A stretch of DNA of 64,000 nt from Verrucomicrobiia bacterium. GTDB lineage: Bacteria > Verrucomicrobiota > Verrucomicrobiia > JABWAM01. Location: assembly GCA_028687435.1 (NCBI GenBank), contig JAQUAF010000018.1, positions 1 through 64,000 on the forward strand, in the 5' to 3' direction. Below are positions 1-8,506 of this stretch, piece after piece. How positions within the stretch are numbered: position 1 is the first letter of the stretch; every line of letters begins with the position of its first letter. The notes under the pieces were generated by a model. The model saw nothing but the letters and a program-made list of their open reading frames with translations. It searched no databases and was not told the origin of the DNA. Position numbers and translations under genes: made by a program.

Positions 1-156
1 AATCCAAAGGGAAAATAAAACCGCCCCTGAGATGTTCGGCAAGCCAGCGTAGCCCTAAATCTAAAATTTCCTGACCCTCTAGGCTAAAACCCACCCAAAA
101 AACCCGACGGAACTGCCATGCGCCCTCACTTCGCGTCATACGCCATCCGCCTTGCC

Positions 157-195
157 GTCGTCATTCCCGCAAAAACGGAAATCCAGGGACAGCAT
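157..195. repeat. degenerate REP-like palindrome
   Basis: The stretch contains CGTCATTCCCGC followed by a degraded second arm (ACGGAAATCCAG). It matches the two better-preserved copies near position 5.7 kb. The first 281 bases show no convincing gene; apart from this repeat, the region is the 3' flank of the autotransporter gene that ends at 282. Confidence 0.5.
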
Positions 196-281
196 GATTT
201 TCAACAACCTTCGGCTGTGACCGTCCCCCCTTGACACAACGTTGCGCAGAAACCAAATCCCTTCAGTCTTCATCCTTCGGA

Positions 282-3200
282 CTAAAACTGCACCCTCAAC
301 CCTCCACTGATCGTATTCTGCATGTAATGACTGTCCCCCGCCTGCGTCGCCCAATTCAAATTCACCGACAAGGTTTCTGTCAATTGAGCCTCCATGCCCG
401 CCCCCAGATTCATGAAATCCCTTTGCGGCGACGCTGTTGTCGCGCCAAAACTGCCGCCCTCGCCAATCCGCGAAATAATCTGCCGCGCATTCCGGTCAAA
501 TTCATGCTGCCAGCTCGCCCACAAGTTCGGCTTCAACGTCACATTCCTGAATCTCCACTGGTACAACACACGCCATCCCAACCCGCTCTGCATCGACGTC
601 GCCTCTTGTTCCTCCACTGTCAGATCCAACGAATCGGCCCCGTCCTCCGTGTACCGGTCAATCCATAACCGGCTCATCTGAAACGACGCCAGCGGGCCGG
701 TCAGAAAATTCCCCGCCTTCAAATCATACCCCGTCTCCACCGTCCCGCTGAACTGGTTGCCCTCGGGATTCCCCTTGGCCGTGCGATTCACCCCGGGAAA
801 ATTGATGTTTCGCTCCATGGAAAAGAAATTCCGCCCATAATTCGCCGAGGCATTGGCGTAAAAATCGCCCGCCTTGCACATGGCATACGGCCCCATGCAC
901 ACCGTGTCCACCGAGGCATGCCCAAAATTGCTGTTCAAATCCGTCCACGTATGGTTGTACCCCGTGGACATCCCCGCCGCCAGGTTCTCGCAAAACCGGT
1001 AATCCACTCCCATTGTCGTGCCAGCCTGCGTAAAGTCATACCCTGTCAGATTCGGCTGGGTGTCCTGGCTTCCGAAAATCGCCTGCCCGTTGGCAAAAAA
1101 TCCCCAAGGGGTCTCCGAACTGGTTGCCTCGGGCTTGGCCGCCAGCTTTTTGGCCTTCTTCATCGTCTCTCCATCCGTGCCCGTATCAGCTACCAGCGCC
1201 CCGTCGAAATTCCACGAGGCGTTCCCCCGGTCCGCATACCCGCTGAATCCGCTGCCGGCCAGACGCAGACTTTCCATCCGCGCCGACAGGTTGCCAGCTT
1301 GCAAACCGGCCCCGGCAAAAGCCACATCCGCAAACTGCGCCGTGCTCTGCGGCGAAAGCTGGTCATAGGCCGCTTCCACCTGTTCCGTCGCATCCAAATC
1401 GCCAATCGCATCCAGCACCGTGTCCAGATCCCCGTTCTCAGGCGCGCTGCTCAACGACTGGGCCACTCCCAGTTGAGTGGGATTGAGATTCATGTCGGGA
1501 TTGGCAAGGTCGCGTTCCACCAACAAATCCACCGAGGCGGCATAATACACCGGTTTCAACTTCAAGGTGGGGCTGATATGCTGCACCGTCGCGAATTGCC
1601 CGGAAATGCTCGTGGCAGTCACCACCCCTGCAAACGTGGTCCCGGCCGCCGGCTTGTAACCGCCCACCACCGTGCCGCGAACGCAACCGTCCAACGCAGC
1701 CGTCCCGGCGGCAACCGCCAGCTTTCCATAATTGCTGCTCGAAGCCATTTGTATCTCCAGCGTTCCGCCGGAACCCTGCGTATAATTGCCAACCGCCAAA
1801 GTCAGGGTGCCGGGAGAACCCGGCGCGCTGCCCGGACGCACCACTCCACCCGAATTGACCGCCCCCCTCGTGGCGCGAATCGTCCCCGCCCCGCCCAATG
1901 TCCCTCCCTGTACGGTGCATAACCCTCCCAAACTGCCCGTCTCCGTCAACGTCCCATTCACCAACAATTGCCCGTTCATCACCAGCGTGTTGTCTCGCAC
2001 GGTAAAAGTCTGCGGCAGCGTCAGGGTGGCCGAGCTATTGTTCAGCGTCAGCGTGCGCGCCTGGATGTTGCTGTTCACCGTGTTGTCTCCCGCATCAACA
2101 ATGCCCACCGCCCCCATATTAAAAGTCACCGCGTAGGAATCCCATGTGCCCGTGTTTCCGGCCACCAAATCCGCCACCTTCAACGTCCAATTTCCGGTCG
2201 CCTGCGGATTTTCGCCCCAAAAGGCATTGCTCAAAAAGGTCCAACTCCAGCCGTTGGTGGACGCCTTGTCGTAGGAATCAACCGTCATCACCTTGCTGCT
2301 CATCCCGGAAGGCGAAGTCATGGTGGCTTCCAAGTCGCCCCGCAACGCATGGCTCAGGCTGAGCTTCACCTGCACGGATTCCAAACTCTGCCAGGTGGGC
2401 GATCCGAACAAGCCAAGGCCTATGGTCTTGGTGATCCCCGCTGTGTCATTGTCGGGAATGGCTTGGCCCACGGCCTGGGTGCCGGTGGTGGCATAAGTGT
2501 TTTCCGTCACATAAGCGATGTTCATGACCTTGCTCACGAAAGTGCCGGCATTGATGTTGCCAAAACCATAGTTCGGATTGAAGACAAACCCCACCCCGTT
2601 GGTATTCCAACTGCCGGTGGCGCTGGCATCCGAGGCGTCCACCACCACGCTGGTGCGAACCAAGGCGTGTTTGGCGCTGCGAACATCCAGGTTGGGATTG
2701 GCCTCCTTGCCCAGCGCGATGATGCCCGAAACCAACGGCGCCGCGGACGATGTGCCGCCAAAGGTGCTGGTATAGTCCAGATCCGAAAAAGTGTCGGAGG
2801 GATCCGATGTCCGGTTGTAACCAATCAATCCCGTGCGATCAGGGGTCAGGATCTGATGGCAATAGTCGCTGCTGCTGGGCGCCGTGACAAAAACACTTGC
2901 CCCATAGCAACTGTAACTGGCGTATTTGCCGTCGCTGCCCAAGGCCGCCACGGAAATGACATCCGGACTGGCCGTGGCAATCTCCTTGGTGCAATCCGCG
3001 GCGTGATAGAGATTGGTCGAATCGCGCATGTTTCCCGCGGCAAAAACATGAATCACCCCGTTGGACGAAGTCAAGGCCCATGCCTGCAGATAATGATTGT
3101 CATAACTGCCGTCCGATGCATAGACATCATCCGACCCGTAACTGTGATTCTGGATCTGAATCTGCGGCGCGGAAGAAATGGAGTTGTTGTTGGTATTGAT

Positions 3201-3755
3201 GCCGCTCTTCCAATAATACGCATCCAGATAGCCTTGGTAGGTGCCATTGCTGACCCCCCCGATGCGGATGTCGGCAAACTGCGCATAAGGCGCCGCGCCC
3301 GTGCCTCCCACCCCGTTCCCCCCCCGCGCTGCAGCAACACCCGCCACCGCCGTGCCGTGGTTGTTGTTGGTGGCCAGATTGACATACGGATCGGCGGTGT
3401 ATGCCACAAAATCATAGCTCAAACTCGCGTTGTAATTCGTCACAAGATCATAGTTCAAACGATCCGTTCCGTCATCCACGATTCCAATCACCACCCCTCT
3501 TCCCGTGTATCCCTGGTTCCACGCGCTTCGCAAGCCGGCATCCACCCCGGCATTGGAAATTCCATTGGTCGGAGCACTGTTGTAAAGATGCCACTGCCCC
3601 GGAAAATTGGTCGGACAGGTGCTGTAGAGATAATACGGATCATTGGGCGAAAACGCATCCCCCCAACTCCATGCGGCAACGAAAAAAAACGCGCATATAC
3701 CCGCCACTCTCATGGCGAATTGACGGCTGAACCGAACGGAAGGAATATTTTTCAT
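282..3755 (-). CDS. subtilisin-family (S8) autotransporter serine protease with P domain
   Basis: A secreted S8 protease of 1157 residues. A signal peptide (about residues 1-33) precedes a kexin/furin-like catalytic domain. The triad is visible as Asp in GIVDDGTD (about 94), His in HGTAVAG (133) and Ser in GTSSAAPLVSG (about 337), with the oxyanion Asn in AAGN. A proprotein-convertase P-like domain follows (about 425-550), then a beta-rich passenger segment. The last 270 or so residues look like an autotransporter beta-barrel ending in aromatic Phe (LRVQF). The protein should therefore insert its C-terminus in the outer membrane and display the protease outside. A P domain is usual in furin-like and Gram-negative S8 enzymes; combined with a type V barrel it is less common. 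It is monocistronic, with a good promoter upstream. Confidence 0.9.
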   Translation of the reverse strand: MKNIPSVRFSRQFAMRVAGICAFFFVAAWSWGDAFSPNDPYYLYSTCPTNFPGQWHLYNSAPTNGISNAGVDAGLRSAWNQGYTGRGVVIGIVDDGTDRLNYDLVTNYNASLSYDFVAYTADPYVNLATNNNHGTAVAGVAAARGGNGVGGTGAAPYAQFADIRIGGVSNGTYQGYLDAYYWKSGINTNNNSISSAPQIQIQNHSYGSDDVYASDGSYDNHYLQAWALTSSNGVIHVFAAGNMRDSTNLYHAADCTKEIATASPDVISVAALGSDGKYASYSCYGASVFVTAPSSSDYCHQILTPDRTGLIGYNRTSDPSDTFSDLDYTSTFGGTSSAAPLVSGIIALGKEANPNLDVRSAKHALVRTSVVVDASDASATGSWNTNGVGFVFNPNYGFGNINAGTFVSKVMNIAYVTENTYATTGTQAVGQAIPDNDTAGITKTIGLGLFGSPTWQSLESVQVKLSLSHALRGDLEATMTSPSGMSSKVMTVDSYDKASTNGWSWTFLSNAFWGENPQATGNWTLKVADLVAGNTGTWDSYAVTFNMGAVGIVDAGDNTVNSNIQARTLTLNNSSATLTLPQTFTVRDNTLVMNGQLLVNGTLTETGSLGGLCTVQGGTLGGAGTIRATRGAVNSGGVVRPGSAPGSPGTLTLAVGNYTQGSGGTLEIQMASSSNYGKLAVAAGTAALDGCVRGTVVGGYKPAAGTTFAGVVTATSISGQFATVQHISPTLKLKPVYYAASVDLLVERDLANPDMNLNPTQLGVAQSLSSAPENGDLDTVLDAIGDLDATEQVEAAYDQLSPQSTAQFADVAFAGAGLQAGNLSARMESLRLAGSGFSGYADRGNASWNFDGALVADTGTDGETMKKAKKLAAKPEATSSETPWGFFANGQAIFGSQDTQPNLTGYDFTQAGTTMGVDYRFCENLAAGMSTGYNHTWTDLNSNFGHASVDTVCMGPYAMCKAGDFYANASANYGRNFFSMERNINFPGVNRTAKGNPEGNQFSGTVETGYDLKAGNFLTGPLASFQMSRLWIDRYTEDGADSLDLTVEEQEATSMQSGLGWRVLYQWRFRNVTLKPNLWASWQHEFDRNARQIISRIGEGGSFGATTASPQRDFMNLGAGMEAQLTETLSVNLNWATQAGDSHYMQNTISGGLRVQF

Positions 3756-3784
3756 ACTATGTTGGCAGGCGGCGAACCGGGAGG

Positions 3785-3813
3785 TTATAAGAGGTTCCCC
3801 ATCCCCCAGTCAA
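3785..3813 (-). promoter_or_regulatory. sigma-70-type promoter of the autotransporter gene
   Basis: Read on the minus strand, TTGACT (3808-3813) and TTATAA (3785-3790) are separated by exactly 17 bases and lie about 30 bases upstream of the ATG at 3755. Both hexamers are close to consensus. No Shine-Dalgarno sequence is obvious before the ATG. Confidence 0.6.
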
Positions 3814-3938
3814 GCCATGGATCAGGTTGAACTTTAACCTTGCCATTGCCGTCAAAATGGGACATCACTCTCCCCAATTGCAGAAAGGAAAAACGGCTTC
3901 AATTGCGTTTTCCCGTCTGCCAAACCAGGAGATTGATT

Positions 3939-4970
3939 ATGAATAATATCGTATTGTTGTTAATGGGAATCGTCGCAGTCGTCTGTTTTATCTTCTGCTT
4001 CATCTTCCTGTTCTTCATCTTCGTCTATGTCCGAGCCTGGGCCGCCGGCGCGCCGGTGCGCATCTTCCACGACCTGCTCAGCATGAAACTGCAACGGGTG
4101 CCCATCAATCTCATCGTGGACAGCTATATCAACGCCGTCAAAGCAGGCGTTTCGATCAACACCGACCAGTTGATCGCCCACTACCAATCCGGCGGCAATG
4201 TGTCCCAGGTGGTAAACGCCTTGATTGCCGCGGACAAAGCAAGCCTTCCCCTCGATTTTAAACGGGCGGCCGCCATCGACCTGGCCACCCGCCAATCCGG
4301 CAAAACCGTGTTCGAAGCCGTGCTGACCAGCGTCAACCCGCGGGTCATCGACTGCCCAAGCCAGACCGCCACCGGACGCGACACCGTCGATGCCGTGGCC
4401 AAGGACGGCATCCAACTCAAGGTCCGCGCCCGGGTCACCGTGCGCACCCACCTCGAGCGGTTCGTCGGCGGCGCCACGGAGGAAACCATCATCGCGCGAG
4501 TGGGCGAAGGCATCGTCACCACCATCGGCTCGGCTGAAAGCTACAAGGAAGTGCTGGAGAATCCCGACATGATTTCCCGCCGCTGCCTGGAGAAGGGCCT
4601 CGACGCCAGCACCGCCTATGAAATCCTTTCCATTGACGTGGCCGACGTGGATGTCGGAGACAACGTCGGCGCAAAATTACAGGCGGAACAGGCCGAGGCC
4701 GACAAGCGCGTGGCCCAGGCCCGCGCTGAAGTCCGGCGCTCCACAGCCGTGGCGCTTGAGCAGGAAATGAAAGCCCGCACCCAGGAAATGCGCGCCAAGG
4801 TGGTCGAAGCCGAGGCCGAGGTTCCCAAAGCCCTGGCCGAGGCATTCCGCAGCGGCAACCTGGGCATCATGGATTACTACCGGATGCAAAACATCCAGTC
4901 CGACACCTCCATGCGCAACTCCATCGCGGGCGACACCGGCAAGGCGCCCGCCCAGCCCAATAATCCCTGA
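3939..4970 (+). CDS. floA: flotillin-like protein FloA
   Basis: A membrane scaffold protein of 343 residues; bacterial FloA organises functional membrane microdomains and affects fluidity and signalling complexes. A strongly hydrophobic N-terminal segment ([14 protein letters not shown] onward, about residues 2-28) is followed by the flotillin/PHB-like region and a long Glu/Ala/Lys-rich coiled coil ([19 protein letters not shown]). The ATG at 3939 has AGGAG about seven bases upstream and gives the usual family length near 330. The frame is open further upstream, but that part is not flotillin-like. The next gene is 50 bases downstream and probably shares the transcript. Confidence 0.93.
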   Translation: MNNIVLLLMGIVAVVCFIFCFIFLFFIFVYVRAWAAGAPVRIFHDLLSMKLQRVPINLIVDSYINAVKAGVSINTDQLIAHYQSGGNVSQVVNALIAADKASLPLDFKRAAAIDLATRQSGKTVFEAVLTSVNPRVIDCPSQTATGRDTVDAVAKDGIQLKVRARVTVRTHLERFVGGATEETIIARVGEGIVTTIGSAESYKEVLENPDMISRRCLEKGLDASTAYEILSIDVADVDVGDNVGAKLQAEQAEADKRVAQARAEVRRSTAVALEQEMKARTQEMRAKVVEAEAEVPKALAEAFRSGNLGIMDYYRMQNIQSDTSMRNSIAGDTGKAPAQPNNP

Positions 4971-5020
4971 CCGCGTCAGGCACGCTGGAATTTCCAAAAA
5001 AATCAGACCAAACTACAGCC

Positions 5021-5653
5021 ATGAGCAAGCTTCCATTGGCCGCTCTGGACAATCTTTTTGGACTGATCTTTTTCGCGATCATCGCCTTCATCTCCTTCCT
5101 GTCCAAACGTGCGCAGGAGAAGAGCGAAGAGGAAAACCAGCCGCCATCTGCCGGCCGCCGGCCTCAACAATCCCCCGGGGAACCGGAAAGCCTGGATGAT
5201 TGGCTGAGGGAACTGACCCAAACCCCGCCGCCTCCGAAACCGGCGGCGCCCCCTCCTCCAGTCCGGCAAACCCCGCCCGTCCATCGTCATCAAATGCCGT
5301 CACAACAACACAAAACCCCTCAATATTCGCCCAAGCGTCCGGCAAAACCATCCAAACCGCCCGTCGTCGCACCCTCACCTGTCAGACAAACAGAAGCGCA
5401 ACACGTCTCCCTGGCCGGTCCACCCCAGGATATCTACGCCGAACTCCACGCCTCCAACGCCCGTTTGGCGCAGGAAATGAGCATTTTAAAACAGCTCCGC
5501 CCCACCCCGGCGGCGGAAATCACGAATACCCAAAGCGAAGTCCGTTGCGTCGAAGGAGGCCTGTTGCGCGCTCCCGGCGCTTTGCGGCAGGGAATCATCC
5601 TCGCGGAAGTTCTTGGCAAACCGCGATCCCTCGCCCCGCTCAACCGCTTTTGA
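5021..5653 (+). CDS. membrane-anchored proline-rich protein, floA partner
   Basis: A 210-residue protein of unknown function. Residues 6-28 form a hydrophobic anchor (LDNLFGLIFFAIIAFISFL). A long low-complexity Pro/Ala/Gln-rich linker follows, and the C-terminus (RQGIILAEVLGKPRSLAP) resembles a short conserved tail I know from PVC proteins that end in a variant of 'AIVxxEILGPPxxL'. The predicted topology is one anchor with a disordered extension. It sits 50 bases after floA on the same strand, so a role linked to the flotillin membrane domain is a reasonable inference, not a demonstrated one. Confidence 0.7.
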   Translation: MSKLPLAALDNLFGLIFFAIIAFISFLSKRAQEKSEEENQPPSAGRRPQQSPGEPESLDDWLRELTQTPPPPKPAAPPPPVRQTPPVHRHQMPSQQHKTPQYSPKRPAKPSKPPVVAPSPVRQTEAQHVSLAGPPQDIYAELHASNARLAQEMSILKQLRPTPAAEITNTQSEVRCVEGGLLRAPGALRQGIILAEVLGKPRSLAPLNRF

Positions 5654-5716
5654 ATTAGGCCGGGCCCAAGGCCCGGCAGCTCGACGCTCGATGTCAGACG
5701 CTCGACGCAAAGCCGA

Positions 5717-5800
5717 CTGGATTCCCGCTTTTGCGGGAACGACGATGGTGAAATGGGCATACTCCCCTTCCGTCATTCCCGCGAATGCGGGAATCCAGAG
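5717..5800. repeat. pair of REP-like palindromes in inverted orientation
   Basis: CTGGATTCCCGC-tttt-GCGGGAACGACG (5718-5743) and CGTCATTCCCGC-gaat-GCGGGAATCCAG (5771-5799) are inverted copies of one palindromic unit, separated by about 28 bases. They occupy the 310-base gap between the floA operon and the convergent helicase gene, and could help terminate or stabilise both transcripts. The rest of this gap contains short repeats of 'CGACGCTCGA' and no gene. Confidence 0.7.
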
Positions 5801-5903
5801 ACGGTCGGAATCTCGTTTCGATCCGAAAACTTTGAATTTCCTTAACATTAAATTAAGCCGCGCCGGAGCGCGTCGGCTTGACGCTCGACGCACCCCTCCT
5901 TAT

Positions 5904-5924
5904 CCTCCCCTTGTCAAGGGGAGG
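5904..5924. repeat. perfect 9-bp stem hairpin between convergent genes
   Basis: CCTCCCCTT-GTC-AAGGGGAGG forms a perfect hairpin 40 bases from the 3' end of the helicase gene. There is no U-run on either strand, so it is either a weak terminator or another dispersed repeat. Confidence 0.5.
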
Positions 5925-5963
5925 CTCAATTTAACCGATGGAAAAATCTGCCGTTTTCAGATG

Positions 5964-8375
5964 TCAACGCATCCATTTTTCCAAAGTTTCCAGATACTTC
6001 AACCTTTCCGCGGGGACCTCCGCGCCGGAGGTCAACCGGCGCGCCGCCGGCCAGGTCATCCACAATTTCCGGCGGGCACGGGTGATCATGACGTAAAAAA
6101 CCCGCGCTTCTTCCGGCGTATAATCCCCCCAGGGTTTTATCAGATTGGGTAGGGCCACGGCGTCAAATTCCAATCCCTTGGCCGCGTGTCCCGTCAGCAA
6201 CCGGATGGCGTCCGGCGACACCTCCATCATCATGTCCTGCCGGCTCAACGCCACCTGCTCGATAAACAACGGCAGGGAAAGCGCCCCGCCCCGCCGGCGC
6301 ACCAGATATTCCGCCACCCTTCCCAACTCGTTCACATTCGCCTCTCTCGCCTTGTTCTGACGATAATCATGCGGTCCGGGAATCTCCCTCAACAGCTTCC
6401 AACCCTCCTGGATCAAAACCGGTATCGACAAACTTCCGGATTCCAACTCCTGGACCCGTCTCAACAGTGTTGACACCTTGCGCACGGCCAGGGCCAGATC
6501 GGATGGCATTTCAGCCAGCACCCGCAATCGTCTTTTCTGCGCATTCACCAAGCCGGGCATTAATTTCTCCAAAATCAACCGGCACAACCGGGCATCCACC
6601 AGCGCATGATGCGTTCCATCCACCTCCAGCCCCAGCGCCCTGGCTGCCATTTCCAGCCTTAATCCCGGCAGGTTTTGAGGGTCCAACACCGCCGCCACCA
6701 GGGGCATGGTGTCGAAATACTCCGGAAATGCCACCTGCAACCCCAGCCGCGCCGTTTGGTCCCTCAATAATCTCAAATCAAACGCCAGATTATGCCCCGA
6801 CAACAACCGTCCCTCCCCCCATTTCAATCCCCTGGCAAGCGTTTCCCTGGGGTCACCCCCCTCCCGCGCCAAAAATTCGTCCGTAAATCCGTGAGTCTTC
6901 ACGCTGGTTCCCACGCTTTTCGCGGGCCGCAGAAAGGCATCGAATTTTTCACCATCATTCTGCCCGATCCATGCCAGCTGCACCACCTCCGCCACAGCCG
7001 GATCAAGCCCGGTGGTCTCCGTATCCAGCGCCACCACCCGCCCCTCCCGCCAGGCATCCAGAAGTTTTTTCAAGGGATCGCCCGGTTCGCCCCTCATCAC
7101 ATATCCCCAATGCAATCCCGTGCCCTGCGCCTCGTTTTGGAAAACGGACAGTGAATGTTCCGTTGCGCCAAACAATTTCAACAACCGAAGGATCGGATGC
7201 CGCCGGAATGGACTGACGCAATGTTCCAGCGCTGCCATCACATCCTTGATTTCCTTGCGCCGGAAGAAATCAAAATCCTCGGCCACCAGATGCGCCACCC
7301 CCCGCTCGCGCAGCACCGCCGATGCCTCAATCAAGGTCCGGCGCTGCCGCGCCAGCACCGCCATTCCCGAAGGGGAAATGCCTTCCGCTTTCCAGGATAT
7401 AAGCTTGTCCGCCAAAGCGTTGATTTCCGACGTTGGATCGGAAAAACCCCGGATCGCCACCGCATCCTCCTCTCCGTCTTCCTCCACCCCGGCCTCCGGC
7501 AGGGGCTCATCACTTGGCACATAAGCCTGCCGGACGGCGTTGGTGGCGGCAATCAGCGTGGGCGAACATCGGTAATTGATCCGCAAGGCCAGCGACCGGG
7601 GTTGAAATTCTTTCACAAACGTCTCGATCACCTGCTTCGGCTGGGCAAAACGCCACTCGTAAATGGTCTGGTGCGTATCCCCGAAAAATTTCAGGCATTT
7701 CGCCTTTGCACCCAGCACGGAAATAATCCGGTACTCCGCCAGATTGATATCCTGCACCTCGTCCACCAACAACCATCGGTAACGCGCCTGCCACCTCAAG
7801 CGCGCCTCATCATGGTAATGCAGCAAGTAATGCGTCCGGCCAATCAATCCCGTGAAATCCACATTGCCATCCCGCCGCATGGCATCCCGATAGCGCCGGA
7901 AACATGGGAGAAGTTCCCTGTCACCACCCGCGGTCAGGAAACGAAAAACAACTCTTTCATATTCGTTCATGGCTTCCTGCGGCTTGTTCTTGAATTCCCG
8001 GCGCTCCACGGGCGAAGCCATCTCCCACATCAACGCCAGGGATTCATCCTCGTCAAGAATGCCAAAATCAGGAGGCAACCCCGCCAGTTGCGATTCCTCG
8101 CGCAGCAACCGGGCGCACAAGGCATGCAGATTGTAAAGATGAATCCGATGGCTTTGTTCCGGCAACGCCTCCGCCACCGCCGTCCGCATCGCATCCGCCG
8201 CGCGATTCGTAAACGTCAGCCCCAAAATTTGTTCCGGCTCGATCCCCGTCTCCATGGCCCTGTCGATGGCCGCCGCCGCCGTCCGTGTCTTGCCCGTCCC
8301 CATCGGCGCCAGCACCAAAAGCGATTCCCCCACCGCCTCAATCACTGCCCGCTGTTCATTGTTTGGAAATGCCAT
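5964..8375 (-). CDS. UvrD/Rep-type helicase with nested DEDDh 3'-5' exonuclease domain
   Basis: A superfamily 1 DNA helicase of 803 residues. Walker A (APMGTGKT) is at 23-30, motif II is LLVDEVQD, motif IV region is LRINYRCSPTLI, and the C-terminal motifs are LLTGHAAKGLEFDAVALP and VFYVMITRARRKLW. Between the two helicase halves, at about 446-605, sits a complete-looking exonuclease of the DnaQ/epsilon family: VVALDTETTGLD (Exo I), SGHNLAFDLRLL (Exo II) and HHALVDARLC (Exo III, DEDDh type). One polypeptide thus appears able to unwind and trim DNA. The ATG at 8375 has a GGAAGTGAG ribosome site. No repair gene is adjacent, so the pathway is inferred from domains only. Confidence 0.88.
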   Translation of the reverse strand: MAFPNNEQRAVIEAVGESLLVLAPMGTGKTRTAAAAIDRAMETGIEPEQILGLTFTNRAADAMRTAVAEALPEQSHRIHLYNLHALCARLLREESQLAGLPPDFGILDEDESLALMWEMASPVERREFKNKPQEAMNEYERVVFRFLTAGGDRELLPCFRRYRDAMRRDGNVDFTGLIGRTHYLLHYHDEARLRWQARYRWLLVDEVQDINLAEYRIISVLGAKAKCLKFFGDTHQTIYEWRFAQPKQVIETFVKEFQPRSLALRINYRCSPTLIAATNAVRQAYVPSDEPLPEAGVEEDGEEDAVAIRGFSDPTSEINALADKLISWKAEGISPSGMAVLARQRRTLIEASAVLRERGVAHLVAEDFDFFRRKEIKDVMAALEHCVSPFRRHPILRLLKLFGATEHSLSVFQNEAQGTGLHWGYVMRGEPGDPLKKLLDAWREGRVVALDTETTGLDPAVAEVVQLAWIGQNDGEKFDAFLRPAKSVGTSVKTHGFTDEFLAREGGDPRETLARGLKWGEGRLLSGHNLAFDLRLLRDQTARLGLQVAFPEYFDTMPLVAAVLDPQNLPGLRLEMAARALGLEVDGTHHALVDARLCRLILEKLMPGLVNAQKRRLRVLAEMPSDLALAVRKVSTLLRRVQELESGSLSIPVLIQEGWKLLREIPGPHDYRQNKAREANVNELGRVAEYLVRRRGGALSLPLFIEQVALSRQDMMMEVSPDAIRLLTGHAAKGLEFDAVALPNLIKPWGDYTPEEARVFYVMITRARRKLWMTWPAARRLTSGAEVPAERLKYLETLEKWMR

Positions 8376-8506
8376 CTCACTTCCCTATTGGATGAATGAC
8401 GGCACAAGTCAAGCCGCAGGCATCTGAAATTTGAAAAAATCCGGATAAAACGGTCCAATGCAAACTTCCGGATTTTGGATTTCAAATTCCGGATTTCCCA
8501 AAAATC

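Noticed and set aside
1968-3830. 620-residue plus-strand ORF opposite the autotransporter gene
   Set aside because: Arg/His/Pro-rich low-complexity translation, no motif, and complete overlap with a well-supported protease gene.
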